A DNA stretch of 64,000 bases from Catenulispora sp. EB89. Lineage in GTDB: Bacteria; Actinomycetota; Actinomycetes; Streptomycetales; Catenulisporaceae. How positions within the stretch are numbered: position 1 is the stretch's first letter; each line of letters starts with the position of its first letter. The notes below the pieces were generated by a model. The model searched no databases. It was not told the DNA's origin and saw only the letters and a list, made by a program, of their open reading frames with translations. Made by a program: the position numbers and the translations under genes. Below are positions 25,430-34,400 of this stretch, in pieces. The DNA is taken from the NCBI RefSeq assembly GCF_041261445.1, contig NZ_JBGCCU010000005.1, positions 248,001 to 312,000 of the forward strand, given 5' to 3'.

Positions 25430-26838
25430 CCGGTACCTGCCTGGGCTCGGGCTCTGGCGGCGGCTTCCGAGCGGGCTATGCCTAAATAAGCACCCGAACA
25501 GCCGAAGAGGAGGAAGAACAACCCGCTGAGCATCGGGAAGCTGAGCGTGTCGAAGGTGGCGCTGATGAAGAGCATCACCGCGAAGGCCGCCGCGAAGCAC
25601 TGGCCGAGGTCGCGGTACGGCTCGTCCACGCTCAGCTTGCGGCCCAGCCGCCCGGCGCGGATGCCGGTGAAGTAGATGACCAGCACGGCCAGGACCCCGA
25701 CCACGCCGACCTCGACGAGCGCGAGGAGGTAGTAGTTGTCGGTGTAGCGGTAGAGGCTGGGGATGAACGTGGCCGGGCCGCGGCCGAACCACGGCCGTTG
25801 TTTGATGTACGGCGCGACGCCCGCGTAGTCCTTCGTGCGGGCCTGCGAGCTGTTGTCGGAGGTTCCGGAGGCCGAGGAGAACAGCACCAGGATCGTGCCG
25901 AGCAGGCCCGGGACGAGGACCCGGACGGCCGCGGCCCCGACCAGCGTCATGAGGTAGGCGGGGCGGCGCCGGGCCTTGGGCCAGGACGGCATCAGCACCG
26001 CCAGGACCACGACCAGGCCGATGATCGCGGTGCGGGACACCGTCATCGGGAGGCTGATGATCATGGTGGTCACCGGGCCGTAGCGGCGCAGCATGTTCTT
26101 CAGCCCGGTGCCCCAGCGCGCGGCGTCGCCGGCCTGCTGGAGCGCGAAGGGCAGGTGGACCGCGATCACCGCGCCGAACTCCAGCGGCTGGGTGGTCGTG
26201 GCCTGCGCACGCAGGTGGCCGCCGCGGGCGCCGGTGGCGGCCGGATCGCTGTTGGTCGCCAGGCCCGGGATGATGACGTGCTCGGTCAGCTGCCAGCCGG
26301 AGAAGAACTCGAAGATGCCGATCACGGCCACGACCGTGCCGAGCAGGACCAGCCGGCGCAGCAGCACCTCCAGGCGGGCCCGCTCGGTGATCCCGGCGGA
26401 GGCCACGACCACCAGGCCGCACCAGATCAGCATGAGGATCAGGGCCCGGTCGGCGGCCTGGGTCTCCAGCGGGCTGGCCGAGCGGCCGGACAGGCCGATG
26501 TAGGACAGGGTGAAGGCGACGGTGAAGACGCACATCGCCTTGCGCACCGAGCTGGACCCCGGATCCAGGCTGAGGCGCCCGGTGAGGCGTCCGGCCAGGA
26601 ACCACAGGAGCGCCATGACCGAGAAGATGGTCGCCGGGGCGCCCAGGGCGCCGAGGTTGGCGAACGTCTGGGTGGCCGGCGCCAGCATCACCAGGGCGGC
26701 GTAGATGGTCAGAATCGAGGCGGCGTCGCGCTTCGGGGGCTTCGCATCCGGCGTGGCCGTCGCGGGCTTGCGGGCCGGGGCGACGTCGCCGCCGCGACGG
26801 ATGGGGCGACGCAGGCGCGGAGGCGCCGGAGCGCTCAC
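25426..26838 (-). CDS. Wzy/O-antigen ligase-like polysaccharide polymerase
   Basis: A 470-residue integral membrane protein with about 10-12 hydrophobic segments. A large loop near the C-terminal third contains APYIKQRPWFGRGPATFIPS and YTDNYYLLALVEVGVVGVLA. The pattern W-F-G-x-G-x2-T-F ... DN-x2-L matches the O-antigen ligase/polymerase (Wzy_C) domain. It would join repeat units or ligate the chain on the outer face. GTG 26838 lies 13 bp downstream of the preceding stop. The first ~40 residues are a basic, Pro/Arg-rich cytoplasmic tail. Confidence 0.84.
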   Translation of the reverse strand: MSAPAPPRLRRPIRRGGDVAPARKPATATPDAKPPKRDAASILTIYAALVMLAPATQTFANLGALGAPATIFSVMALLWFLAGRLTGRLSLDPGSSSVRKAMCVFTVAFTLSYIGLSGRSASPLETQAADRALILMLIWCGLVVVASAGITERARLEVLLRRLVLLGTVVAVIGIFEFFSGWQLTEHVIIPGLATNSDPAATGARGGHLRAQATTTQPLEFGAVIAVHLPFALQQAGDAARWGTGLKNMLRRYGPVTTMIISLPMTVSRTAIIGLVVVLAVLMPSWPKARRRPAYLMTLVGAAAVRVLVPGLLGTILVLFSSASGTSDNSSQARTKDYAGVAPYIKQRPWFGRGPATFIPSLYRYTDNYYLLALVEVGVVGVLAVLVIYFTGIRAGRLGRKLSVDEPYRDLGQCFAAAFAVMLFISATFDTLSFPMLSGLFFLLFGCSGAYLGIARSEAAARARAQAGTG

Positions 26839-26851
26839 GTCCCGGCGCCCG

Positions 26852-27745
26852 TCAGCGCGAGCCCGGATCGCGATCGGTGATCGCGAGGTGTTCGAGCGGG
26901 AGTGGCTCGATGTCGATCCACGGCTCGGTTTCATCCTCGTCCTCTGGATCGAACTCGGGATCGCGGTAGCGGGGGAGCTGGGAGGCGGAGGACAGGGCCG
27001 GGGTGCGTCGGGCCAGGGTGCCGGTGCCGGCGCTTGCGGTGCTGATGCTGTTCCCGCTTCCGGTCCCGCTTCCGTTTCCGGTCCCGTTCCCGGAACCGAT
27101 CCGGCGGCGCGGCTGGCCGGCGCGCTCGCGGGCCCGGCGCAGCGCCAGCGCCTCGCTGCCGAAGACCGAGAGGAAGAGGATCGCCAGACCGAAGACGCCG
27201 GCCCCGGCCACGTCCTCGAACTTCTTCTTCATCGACGTCGTGGGCTTCTGCGGCGGCACCACGACCACCGCGCGGATCAGCGTCGAGCTGGGCAGCGAGG
27301 CCGTGGTGGTGGTCTGGATCACCGCGAGCTGGTCGATCGCGTACTGGTCGAACGTCTGCAGTTCGGTCAGCACCTGGTTCTGGTTCTTACCGCTCACCGT
27401 CAGAGTGAGGAAGGGCCCCGAGGCGTTCGGGGCGAGCTCGGCCGAGGCCGGGTCGACGACCCCGCGGGCGGCCAGATCGGCCGCCGACTGGTCCGAGCCC
27501 AGACGGCGCGCGAGAAAGTCCGCCATCGGCGTCAGGGAACTGTCGAAGGCCAGGAAAGGATTCCCGGTCCGCTGGTTCGCGCTGGAAGCCGCCGACGAGT
27601 TCAGAAGACTGATCGTCGACGTGGTCTGATACGTGGACGAGATCATCGTCCAGGCAGCTCCCGGAAGGGCGATAGCCACGATCAGCGCGGGGATGGACAC
27701 GTACCATCGCCGCAGCATGACGCGCAGCATCGTGCCGAGATCCAT
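26852..27745 (-). CDS. Wzz-like chain-length determinant/polysaccharide co-polymerase
   Basis: A 297-residue protein with an N-terminal membrane helix (about residues 17-37), an extracytoplasmic part, and a second helix (AGAGVFGLAILFLSVFGSEA, ~residues 180-200). This is the layout of polysaccharide co-polymerases, although no tyrosine-kinase domain is attached. The cytoplasmic tail contains a Gly/Asn/Ser/Thr-repeat run (residues ~220-240), then an acidic end. It heads the operon with polymerase and flippase. ATG 27745 has GGGGGGA upstream. The family call rests on topology and context more than on sequence motifs. Confidence 0.72.
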   Translation of the reverse strand: MDLGTMLRVMLRRWYVSIPALIVAIALPGAAWTMISSTYQTTSTISLLNSSAASSANQRTGNPFLAFDSSLTPMADFLARRLGSDQSAADLAARGVVDPASAELAPNASGPFLTLTVSGKNQNQVLTELQTFDQYAIDQLAVIQTTTTASLPSSTLIRAVVVVPPQKPTTSMKKKFEDVAGAGVFGLAILFLSVFGSEALALRRARERAGQPRRRIGSGNGTGNGSGTGSGNSISTASAGTGTLARRTPALSSASQLPRYRDPEFDPEDEDETEPWIDIEPLPLEHLAITDRDPGSR

Positions 27746-27971
27746 GGTCCCCCCACGTTTCGCTTCGGCCCGCGTGCCGAATCCCAGACGGAACCCGACG
27801 GTGGTCCATGATAGGGCCGTATAAGGCCACGGGGAAGGAAACGGACAAGGTCGCGGTTGAGGGGATCTCCCTCGGCCCGCGGGCTTCCGCACCGGCCCAC
27901 CGGCCTGCATCATCGAGAACGTCGTCGCGGGCCACCAACGGCGCGCACGACCGGCCGAGGAGGGGACGAGT
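27746..27971. promoter_or_regulatory. Divergent promoter region between two chain-length genes
   Basis: The 226-bp spacer separates the divergent Wzz-like genes. An AT-richer patch near 27808-27825 carries atgata (a TATCAT -10-like box on the minus strand) and TATAAG (plus-strand -10-like box). Neither has a clear -35 partner. No gene is visible. Confidence 0.35.
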
Positions 27972-28703
27972 GTGAGGGCGCACGACGCGCAGGGCGAGCC
28001 CGGCACGGCGGGCACGACGCGGGGCTGGCGGAACGCCCGCGTGGTGCGCGAGGTGCGGCTCCGCGCGCGCGCCTGGTGGCTCGCCATCCCGATCCTGGCG
28101 GTGACGATGGCCGGCGGCTACGCCGCGACCCACCCCGCGCCCCGCTACCGGACCCAGGCGGTGGTCCAGGTCGAGGCCCCGGCGATCGAGCAGGCGAAGG
28201 CAGACAACCCGAACCCCTACGCGGACCAGAAGGCCTCACTGGCGGCCACGGCAGCCCTGATCGCCGAGGGCCTGTCAAGCGACTCGAGCGCCGCGCAGCT
28301 CCACGCCGAAGGCATGTCGGCGGGCTACTCCCTGACCCCGCGCAACAGCGGCACAACGCAGGAGCCGTACTACTGGCTGCCGCGCCTGGACATCACGGCG
28401 GACGGCCCGAGCGTCGCGGCAGCCTCGGGATCGCTGAAGATCCTGCTGAACGCCCTGAACGCAGACCTCGACGACCTACAGAACCGCGTCGGCGTCGACG
28501 CCGGCGACCGGGTGCGGACGCAGCTGCTGGTATCGCCCTCGACCGGCCCGGTGCCAGTGCGCAAGACGCGGGCGCTGGCGGGCGTCCTGCTGATCGGCGG
28601 CGGCGCCGCAGCGCTGATTCCCGGGTGGGTGCGGCGCGAGGCCCGGCGGCGGAGCGCGGGGCGCGGCGGGCGGCGGTTGGAGGTTGCGGGGGCGGAGTGG
28701 TGA
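27972..28703 (+). CDS. Second Wzz-like chain-length/co-polymerase protein
   Basis: A 243-residue protein. A membrane helix is near residues 33-52 (AWWLAIPILAVTMAGGYAAT), followed by an extracytoplasmic alpha/beta part with RYRTQAVVQVEAP and QKASLAATAALIAEGL. A second helix lies near residues 199-215 (LAGVLLIGGGAAALIPGW), with a short Arg-rich cytoplasmic tail. The overall plan matches the neighbour at 26852, but the sequences are not close. GTG 27972 has GAGGAGGGGA upstream. It may form mixed or alternative co-polymerase complexes. No kinase domain is present. Confidence 0.65.
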   Translation: MRAHDAQGEPGTAGTTRGWRNARVVREVRLRARAWWLAIPILAVTMAGGYAATHPAPRYRTQAVVQVEAPAIEQAKADNPNPYADQKASLAATAALIAEGLSSDSSAAQLHAEGMSAGYSLTPRNSGTTQEPYYWLPRLDITADGPSVAAASGSLKILLNALNADLDDLQNRVGVDAGDRVRTQLLVSPSTGPVPVRKTRALAGVLLIGGGAAALIPGWVRREARRRSAGRGGRRLEVAGAEW

Positions 28704-28875
28704 GGGTGGTTGGGGGCGGGTTGCGCTGGCGGCCGCCGGTCGGGAGCGGTGAGCGGGGCCGGGGTGGCCAGGTTGCTGGTTCCGGTGAGAACCGGTGCCG
28801 TGGTGGTTGCGGGTGGCGACGGGGCTGCGCGACCGGCCATGTGGCTAGGGGGTCCGAAGGACCATGTGGGGTGTT
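28704..28875. other. Non-coding spacer left of the insertion sequence
   Basis: I see no gene here. Bases 28715-28739 are an almost perfect inverted copy (one missing base) of 30821-30847, part of the last unit of the 62-bp tandem repeat on the far side of the insertion sequence. Confidence 0.5.
28715..28739. repeat. Left arm of an inverted repeat spanning the insertion sequence
   Basis: This 25-bp stretch, containing ttgcgctggcggccgccgg, matches the reverse complement of 30821-30847 apart from one inserted base. It lies outside the insertion-sequence ends. Confidence 0.75.
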
Positions 28876-29023
28876 GGTTCTGGGTCCCTCGCCGCGTCGA
28901 CGGGCGAAGCCAACCTGGCCGGGCTGGTGGTGTCCAGCCGGGCGCGACTGCACCACGGGGCTTCCCCCTGGTTGGTGGACACCTTTGATCGGCCCTTGGT
29001 GGGCCGTGGAGAGGTGATTATTT

Positions 29024-29407
29024 ATGGTGTTCAAGCTCTATCCGCCGGGGTTCCGTGCCGATGCGGTGGCGCTGTATCTGTCGGATCCTGGCCACACTCT
29101 CGGTGCTGTGGCCCGTGACTTGGGGGTCTCCCGGCAGTTACTGCATCAGTGGGTGAACGGTGCCGCCGGGGTCGACGTGGCGGACATCAGCAGCCGCACG
29201 AACCACACGACCTGCACCGACGGGGAGACCGTGTACGACAGCCCTACCAGCCCCGAGCCCGGCGGCGAGCCGGAGCCGCCGCAGGCGCAGCTGGAGATGC
29301 TGCGCCGTCAACTGGCACAGGCCCGCAAAGAGAACCAGAAGCTCACGGTCGAACGTGACATCCTGCGTGCGGCCACACAGTTTTTCGCACAAGAGATGAT
29401 CTGGTGA
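29024..29407 (+). CDS. IS3-family transposase OrfA (DNA-binding subunit)
   Basis: A 127-residue protein with an N-terminal helix-turn-helix (YPPGFRADAVALYL, then LGAVARDLGVSRQLLHQWV). A C-terminal leucine-zipper helix follows (LEMLRRQLAQARKENQKL), as in IS3-family OrfA proteins. ATG 29024 has GGAGAGG upstream. It ends in TGA 29405-29407, overlapping the GTG of orfB, which is in the -1 frame. Confidence 0.92.
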   Translation: MVFKLYPPGFRADAVALYLSDPGHTLGAVARDLGVSRQLLHQWVNGAAGVDVADISSRTNHTTCTDGETVYDSPTSPEPGGEPEPPQAQLEMLRRQLAQARKENQKLTVERDILRAATQFFAQEMIW

Positions 29408-30291
29408 GCCGCTGCCAGTTCATCGAGGACCACTGCGATGCCTGGAGCATCAAGCGGCTGTGCCACGTGCTGAACGTGCCACGATCCTCCTTCTACAAGT
29501 GGCGTACCGGCCGGGCCGGCCGCGCCGCCAGGGCCGCGGCCGACGCCGCCCTGGCCGAGACCATCGGGAGAATCCATCAACAGTGGTCGGGGACGTGGGG
29601 CTCGCCGCGGATCACGGCCGAACTGCGCGAACAGCACGGCATGGTGATCAACGAGAAGAAGGTCGCGCGGGTGATACGCGCCTTCGGCATCGTGGGCCTG
29701 TGGCTGCGTCGTCGCGCGACCACGACCATCCCCGACCCGCAGGCATCGATGATCCCCGACTTGTTCGGCCGGGACTTCACCGCCGATGCGCCGAACACCA
29801 AGTACATGGGCGACATCACCTACCTGCCCTACGGCGACGGACAGTTCCTCTACCTGGCCACAGTGATCGACTGCCACAGCCGCCGCATCGCCGGCTGGTC
29901 CATCGCCGACCACATGCGCACCGACCTGGTCACTGATGCCCTCAAAGCCGCCGCGGCACTACGCGGCAGCCTGCATGGCGCGATCTTCCACTCCGACCAC
30001 GGTGCCCAATACGCCTCGGCCCAGTACGCCGATATGTGCCGCAGCCTGGGCGTCACCCGCTCCATGGGCGCTGTGGGCACCTCCGCCGACAACGCCGCCT
30101 GCGAATCCTTCCACGCCAGCCTCAAACGCGAGACCCTGCAACACCGCCACCGCTGGGACACCGCCGACCAAGCCCGCACCGAAGTCTCCAACTGGCTCCA
30201 CCGATACAACACACACCGACGACACTCCGCCAACGGCCAACTCAGCCCCAAAACCTACGAACACGCATATACACTCGCACTAGCCGCATAA
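29404..30291 (+). CDS. IS3-family transposase OrfB (DDE integrase)
   Basis: A 295-residue DDE-type transposase. The catalytic triad is intact: D137 in MGDITYLPY, D198 in HSDHGAQY and E234 in ACESFHASLK, with 35 residues between the second Asp and Glu (DD35E). The N-terminal HTH_21-like region (RIHQQWSGTWGSPRITAEL) is present. In IS3 elements OrfA and OrfB are usually joined by -1 frameshifting. Here the two frames overlap over 29359-29407, with a tttttc run at 29381-29386 as possible slip site. Reinitiation at the GTGA overlap is the alternative. The element looks active. Confidence 0.94.
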   Translation: MSRCQFIEDHCDAWSIKRLCHVLNVPRSSFYKWRTGRAGRAARAAADAALAETIGRIHQQWSGTWGSPRITAELREQHGMVINEKKVARVIRAFGIVGLWLRRRATTTIPDPQASMIPDLFGRDFTADAPNTKYMGDITYLPYGDGQFLYLATVIDCHSRRIAGWSIADHMRTDLVTDALKAAAALRGSLHGAIFHSDHGAQYASAQYADMCRSLGVTRSMGAVGTSADNAACESFHASLKRETLQHRHRWDTADQARTEVSNWLHRYNTHRRHSANGQLSPKTYEHAYTLALAA

Positions 30292-30601
30292 ACACACAGG
30301 GTGTCCACCTTCAAGGGGGAAGGCCCCACAGCAGCAGGGGTGCGGCTTGATACCGCCGGACCGGACTGGTTCCGTTTACGGCGACGACGCGGCGAGGGAC
30401 CCAGAACCTCGGCGACCACAAGCAGCGACTGCCGCCGGCCAGCGCGGCGCAGGCAACAGCGTGATGGCAAGCCGAACAGTCGCGGGCCGCCGCCAAACAG
30501 CAGGTCGTGCGGGTCGCCCCCTCGCTGTAGAGTGCCCGCCGGAGGCCTCGAGGTGCCCACCAAACGCGGCAGGCAGCCGCCAGACCAAACGCGTGCGCAG
30601 T
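30292..30601. other. Non-coding right part of the insertion sequence and adjoining spacer
   Basis: This holds the right terminal region of the insertion sequence (to 30408) and about 190 bp in which I find no gene or clear signal. Confidence 0.4.
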
Positions 30602-30848
30602 GACTCGGACCTGTGCGTGGTCGTGGACGCGAAAACCGCCAGCCGCCAACGCACCACAGTAGCGACCTGAACTACTGCGCGGTCTTGCCCGCGAAAACCG
30701 GCGGCCGCCACCGCGCCGGCGCAGAGACTTGAACCGGTGCGTGGTCGTGTCCATGAAAACCGGCGGCCGCACCGCGCCGCCGCACAGACCTGAACCAGTG
30801 CGCGGTCTTGCCCGCGAAAACCGGCGGCCGCCAGCGCAACCCCGCCCC
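30602..30848. repeat. Four tandem copies of a ~62-bp non-coding repeat
   Basis: Units begin at 30602, 30664, 30726 and 30787 (period 62, 62, 61). Each contains a tgcgyggtc segment, then gcgaaaaccggcggccgc with the 10-bp palindrome ggcggccgcc in most copies. In units 2 and 4, cgcggtcttgcccgcg can form a small hairpin. The period is not a multiple of three, and no frame is conserved, so the array is non-coding. A fragment of the unit is also found, inverted, at 28715-28739. From 30849 to 30952 I see nothing else clear. Confidence 0.8.
30821..30847. repeat. Right arm of the inverted repeat spanning the insertion sequence
   Basis: The reverse complement of this stretch equals 28715-28739 apart from one base. 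It lies within the fourth 62-bp unit. Confidence 0.75.
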
Positions 30849-30952
30849 GCACAATCGAACTGCGTCCCCCGCGAGGTCACCAAACCTTAGGCGAAGCCGT
30901 AAGAAAAGCCTGTAAAGCCACAGATCAACCGCAACCTGCCAACAATCAGACC

Positions 30953-31438
30953 CTACTCCCCGAACAACTCCTCCAAAGCCCGCTCAACAACCTCCACCCC
31001 CGGCGTCGGACACACCCACCCCGCCGCCCGCATGGCGGCCAAGAACTCCGCCTCCGGGGCGAAGCCGTACTCGCCGAGGTAGTAGGCCAGCGCGTCGTTC
31101 CACACCCATGTGCCGTCCGTGCGGAAGTTCATCGGCACCACCTCGCCGCGTGCCGGCTCGACGAAGTCCGGCTCCGTCGCGGTCGTCATCAGCAGCGCGG
31201 TACCCGCCGCCAGGTACGCCAGCGGCTCCGTGCGCTCCGCCGGGGTGAGGCGGGGGTGGTTCGGCAGGTAGTACGGGACGCCGTCGGTGGCGCCGTCGAA
31301 GACTTTGGCGATGCGGGTTGTGTTCGGCGTGTTCGTCGTGCCCGGCGCGCCCGTCGTGCTTGGCGTGTTCGTCGCGTTCGTCGTGCCCTGCGTGCCCTGC
31401 GTGCCCGGCGTGCTCGGCATATTCGGCGTATCCGGCAT
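30953..31438 (-). CDS. Small protein downstream of the giant toxin; immunity-protein candidate
   Basis: A 161-residue protein. The first ~38 residues are low-complexity Thr/Pro/Gly/Asn, encoded by a degenerate 9-bp repeat tract (about 31310-31430). The rest is a compact alpha/beta-looking domain with VPYYLPNHPRLTPAERTEPL, VPMNFRTDGTWVWNDALAYY and a C-terminal helix. I do not recognise a named family. AGGAAGG (31454-31448) overlaps the stop of the giant gene and lies 9 bp before ATG 31438; ATG 31447 is a less likely start. No signal peptide. Position directly after a polymorphic-toxin-like gene suggests immunity, but this is inference from context. Confidence 0.6.
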   Translation of the reverse strand: MPDTPNMPSTPGTQGTQGTTNATNTPSTTGAPGTTNTPNTTRIAKVFDGATDGVPYYLPNHPRLTPAERTEPLAYLAAGTALLMTTATEPDFVEPARGEVVPMNFRTDGTWVWNDALAYYLGEYGFAPEAEFLAAMRAAGWVCPTPGVEVVERALEELFGE

Positions 31439-31452
31439 AGTCCTCATCCTTC

Positions 31453-34400
31453 CTATTCCGCGTCCGGAGTGGCCATCCACCTGAGAATGGTCGGCCAGTA
31501 GTGCTCCATGATCACCGATATCGCCGCGTTCAGAGGCGGCGCCGCCGGACGCAAGTCGCCGCCGTGCGTCAGCAGCGCCTGGATCGTCGTGGCGGCGGCG
31601 GAGCCGGCCGGGAGTTCGGTGTGCAGCTGCTCCAGGGCCGTGCGCAGTGGCGGCGTCATCGGCGACGTGTCGCGCACGATCAGCGTCAGCGGCGTCGGCA
31701 CGTCGTGCCCCGACAGCCGTTGCAGCACCACGGCCTTCTTGCTGAAGTCCAGGCGTTCGCCGGCGTTCAGGTACAGGCCGGCGAACAGGGCGTCGCGGTC
31801 CGCGATCGTCATGGCGTCCGGGGCCGGGTGGAAGCGGCTCGCGGTCCAGTCCAGGGAGTTCATCAGTTCCCTGCGGTCCTCCTGGGGGAAGCCGAGGTCG
31901 GTGAGGCGGCTGTCGACGAAGGTCCTGAAGCGGGCGTAGGTCACGTCTCGGTTCACCTCCGTCGGCTCCGGGTCCGGCGGCGGGTTGTCGTGCCGCGCCT
32001 GGTCGCCGAGCCATGCGGGCAGGGCGATGGCCCGTTGGCGCGCCGGATCGGGGCGGAAGTGGATGTTCGCCGGGGCGACGAAGCCGTTGTCGGTCATCGT
32101 GGTCCCGGCCAGGTGCCGGTCGTGGCGGATCAGCGACAGGAAGATCTGCACGGTCCCGGGGTCCTGGGTGGCCAGGTTCGCGAACAGTGCCGGGAGTGCC
32201 TTGTCGATCGTCAGGTGCTGGTTGCCGAAGCGGTCGCTGCCGCCGACGCGCACGATGTCCCCGGTGAAGTGCCCGAACATCAGCGAGGTGTTGTGGAACA
32301 GCATCCGCTGGTTGCCGTTCGGCTTGACCGACGGCTCCGGCACGGCACCCGGCTCGGAGTGCGACAGCCGCTCGGTGAACCCCTCGGCGACGTCCAGCCG
32401 GTTCATGTGGCGCGGCAGGAGCCTGATGGATCCCAGGTGTGGCGCCCCGTTCACCAGCGTCACGGGCCGGGCCAGCATCGAGCCCGAACGGTTGTCACGG
32501 ACCCAGACCTGCCCACCGTCCTCCAGCCTGGTCGTGATGTCCGCCAGCGACTGCTCCTCCGGGGTCGGAGCTCCGTTGAGGGTGAAGGCCACGGCTGAGG
32601 CGTCGTGATCGTGGCCTGCGTTTTGCTCGTGGGGCGCCTCGCTGTCGGGCGGATTGTGCGAATCGTCGGGCTCAGGCTCGTGCCGCGTGAAAGACATCTG
32701 ATGCAATGCTTCCCGAATATCGCCACGATCAGTCGGCGCGTGCTCCGCCAACGTCGCGATCGTCCCCGGATCGAGAAGCCCCGACAGCGTCTTGCGCATC
32801 GCGTTCATGTGCTGGTCGATCAAGTGCCGTTCGAAGAGCGAGTCGTTGGTGGCGAGCACGCCGGCCAGCGTCCGCAACGGCTCGTGCGCGGCCTCGGGCC
32901 AGTCCTTGATCTCCTCCTCGGTACGGGGCAGCGTCCGGGTGAGCAGCGTCAGCGCGGAGGTGCGCCCCAGGCGCTCGTCCTGCTTCAGCTCCAGCGCGAC
33001 GGCCCCGTCCGGCGTGAAGCGCCGCCAGGCCCCGGTCTCCGGCTTCTTGCGCAGCGGCTTCAGCTTCGGCGCGCCGTCGTCGCCGTACTCGTACAGGTTC
33101 TCCGAGACGTGCGTGTTGCCGTTCCGGTCGGCCCAGGCCTTGTCGTTCGGCGCGATCACGTCGACGCCCAGCGTCTTGGCCAGCTCGTGCGCGAAGCCGT
33201 TGTCGTGCATCCCGGTGTAGCAGGAGAACAACCGCACCGGCCGCTTGTTCTGCGACCAGCTCTTGTCCTGCTGGATGATCGCGGCCAGCTCCTTCACCGA
33301 CAGGTGCCCGTTGCCGAGGTGCACGGCGCCCGGCGAACCGTGCAGCGCGACGGTGAAGTAGCGCCGGTCCGGGCTGGCCATCATCGCGTCGATCGCCGAT
33401 TTCAGGCCACTGTCCGGCTTGTGCTTCAGGTTGCGGATCCACAGGACGTCGTCGGTGCGCGCCGCGAAGTCCTTGTCGATGCGGGCCAGCCAGTCGCCGC
33501 GCGACTTGTCGTCCGCGAAGTCGTGGCCGACGTGCACCTTGAAGCCGCCGACCTCGCGGCGCAGCCGCAGCTCGACGATCGAGACGCGGGCGAAGGCCTG
33601 GCCGGTGGCGTTGTAGACCTCGGTGTGCTCGAACTTCTGGCGCTGCTCGAACGGCAGGGAGTCAGTGAACTTCTCGACGGCGGCGTGCAGGTCGTGGACG
33701 GCGGCGACGTGCGCGCGGTCGTCGGTCAGGCCGGCGAGGGCGTTCGCCTTGTCCTGGACGTCCTTGAAGCCGGGGTGTTGGAGGAAGGCCGTGTTCTTGC
33801 CCGCGGCCATCGAGGTCATCGCGTCGGCGACGAGCTTGGCGTCGTCCTGGTGTTGCTTGACGGTGGCGAAGTCGACGGCGTCCTCGGCGTCCTCGTCGTG
33901 GGCGGCGTCGTGCGGCGCCCCGTGCAGGGCGTCGCGGAGTTCTTCGACGGTGTCGGGTAGGTGGACCGGGATCAGGTCGTGCAGCTCGCCGATCCGGTTG
34001 TGCGGCAGGCCGATGTCATCGGCGAGCTGCCGGACGTGGTCGCCGGTGACCTGGTGCCAGGGCAGCGGCGCGCCGGTCGTCAGGCGGCCGATCTCGGCCA
34101 GGACGTAGTCCGCGGCCGGCGGCAGGTGTTCGGCGCGCTGGGCCCAGTCGCCGTAGAGGGCCAGGACGCCGTCGCCGTAGCCGGTGACGCCCGCGTCGTC
34201 GGGATGGACGTCGAAGTGATCGAGGGCGCCCTCGTGGAACTTGATCTCGTGCGGCGCCTCCGTGCCGTTGTGCACGGCGACGAAGTCGGCGCCGGCGAGC
34301 AGGTGCTGCCCGGCCTCGGTGACGTCGACGACGCCGTTGTGCCGCTCGCCGAGCTGGTGGCCGATCTCCGCGGCGTTGGTGCCGGACTCGCGGATGTCCA

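Larger units (their letters stand above)
28876..30408 (+). mobile_element. IS3-family insertion sequence with long, unusual inverted repeats
   Basis: Two overlapping transposase genes are bounded by a perfect 24-bp inverted repeat (28876-28899 and 30385-30408, beginning ggttctgggtccctcgccgc). Similarity continues inward at nearly equal spacing and includes a second exact 10-bp pair, ggtggacacc at 28974-28983 and its complement at 30300-30309. The element would be 1533 bp with ~108-bp imperfect terminal repeats. Alternatively, the true ends are the inner pair (1336 bp, an ordinary IS3 size) and the outer arms belong to the target. No clear 3-4 bp target duplication is seen at either pair of ends. 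Confidence 0.8.

Noticed and set aside
25426-26605. Fusion of flippase and polymerase into one 900-residue protein
   Set aside because: The long frame upstream of the flippase ATG is a shadow of the polymerase gene in another frame; the ATGA overlap shows two separate genes.
30602-30848. Possible CRISPR array
   Set aside because: Whole 62-bp units are similar throughout, with no unique spacers, and no cas genes are nearby.
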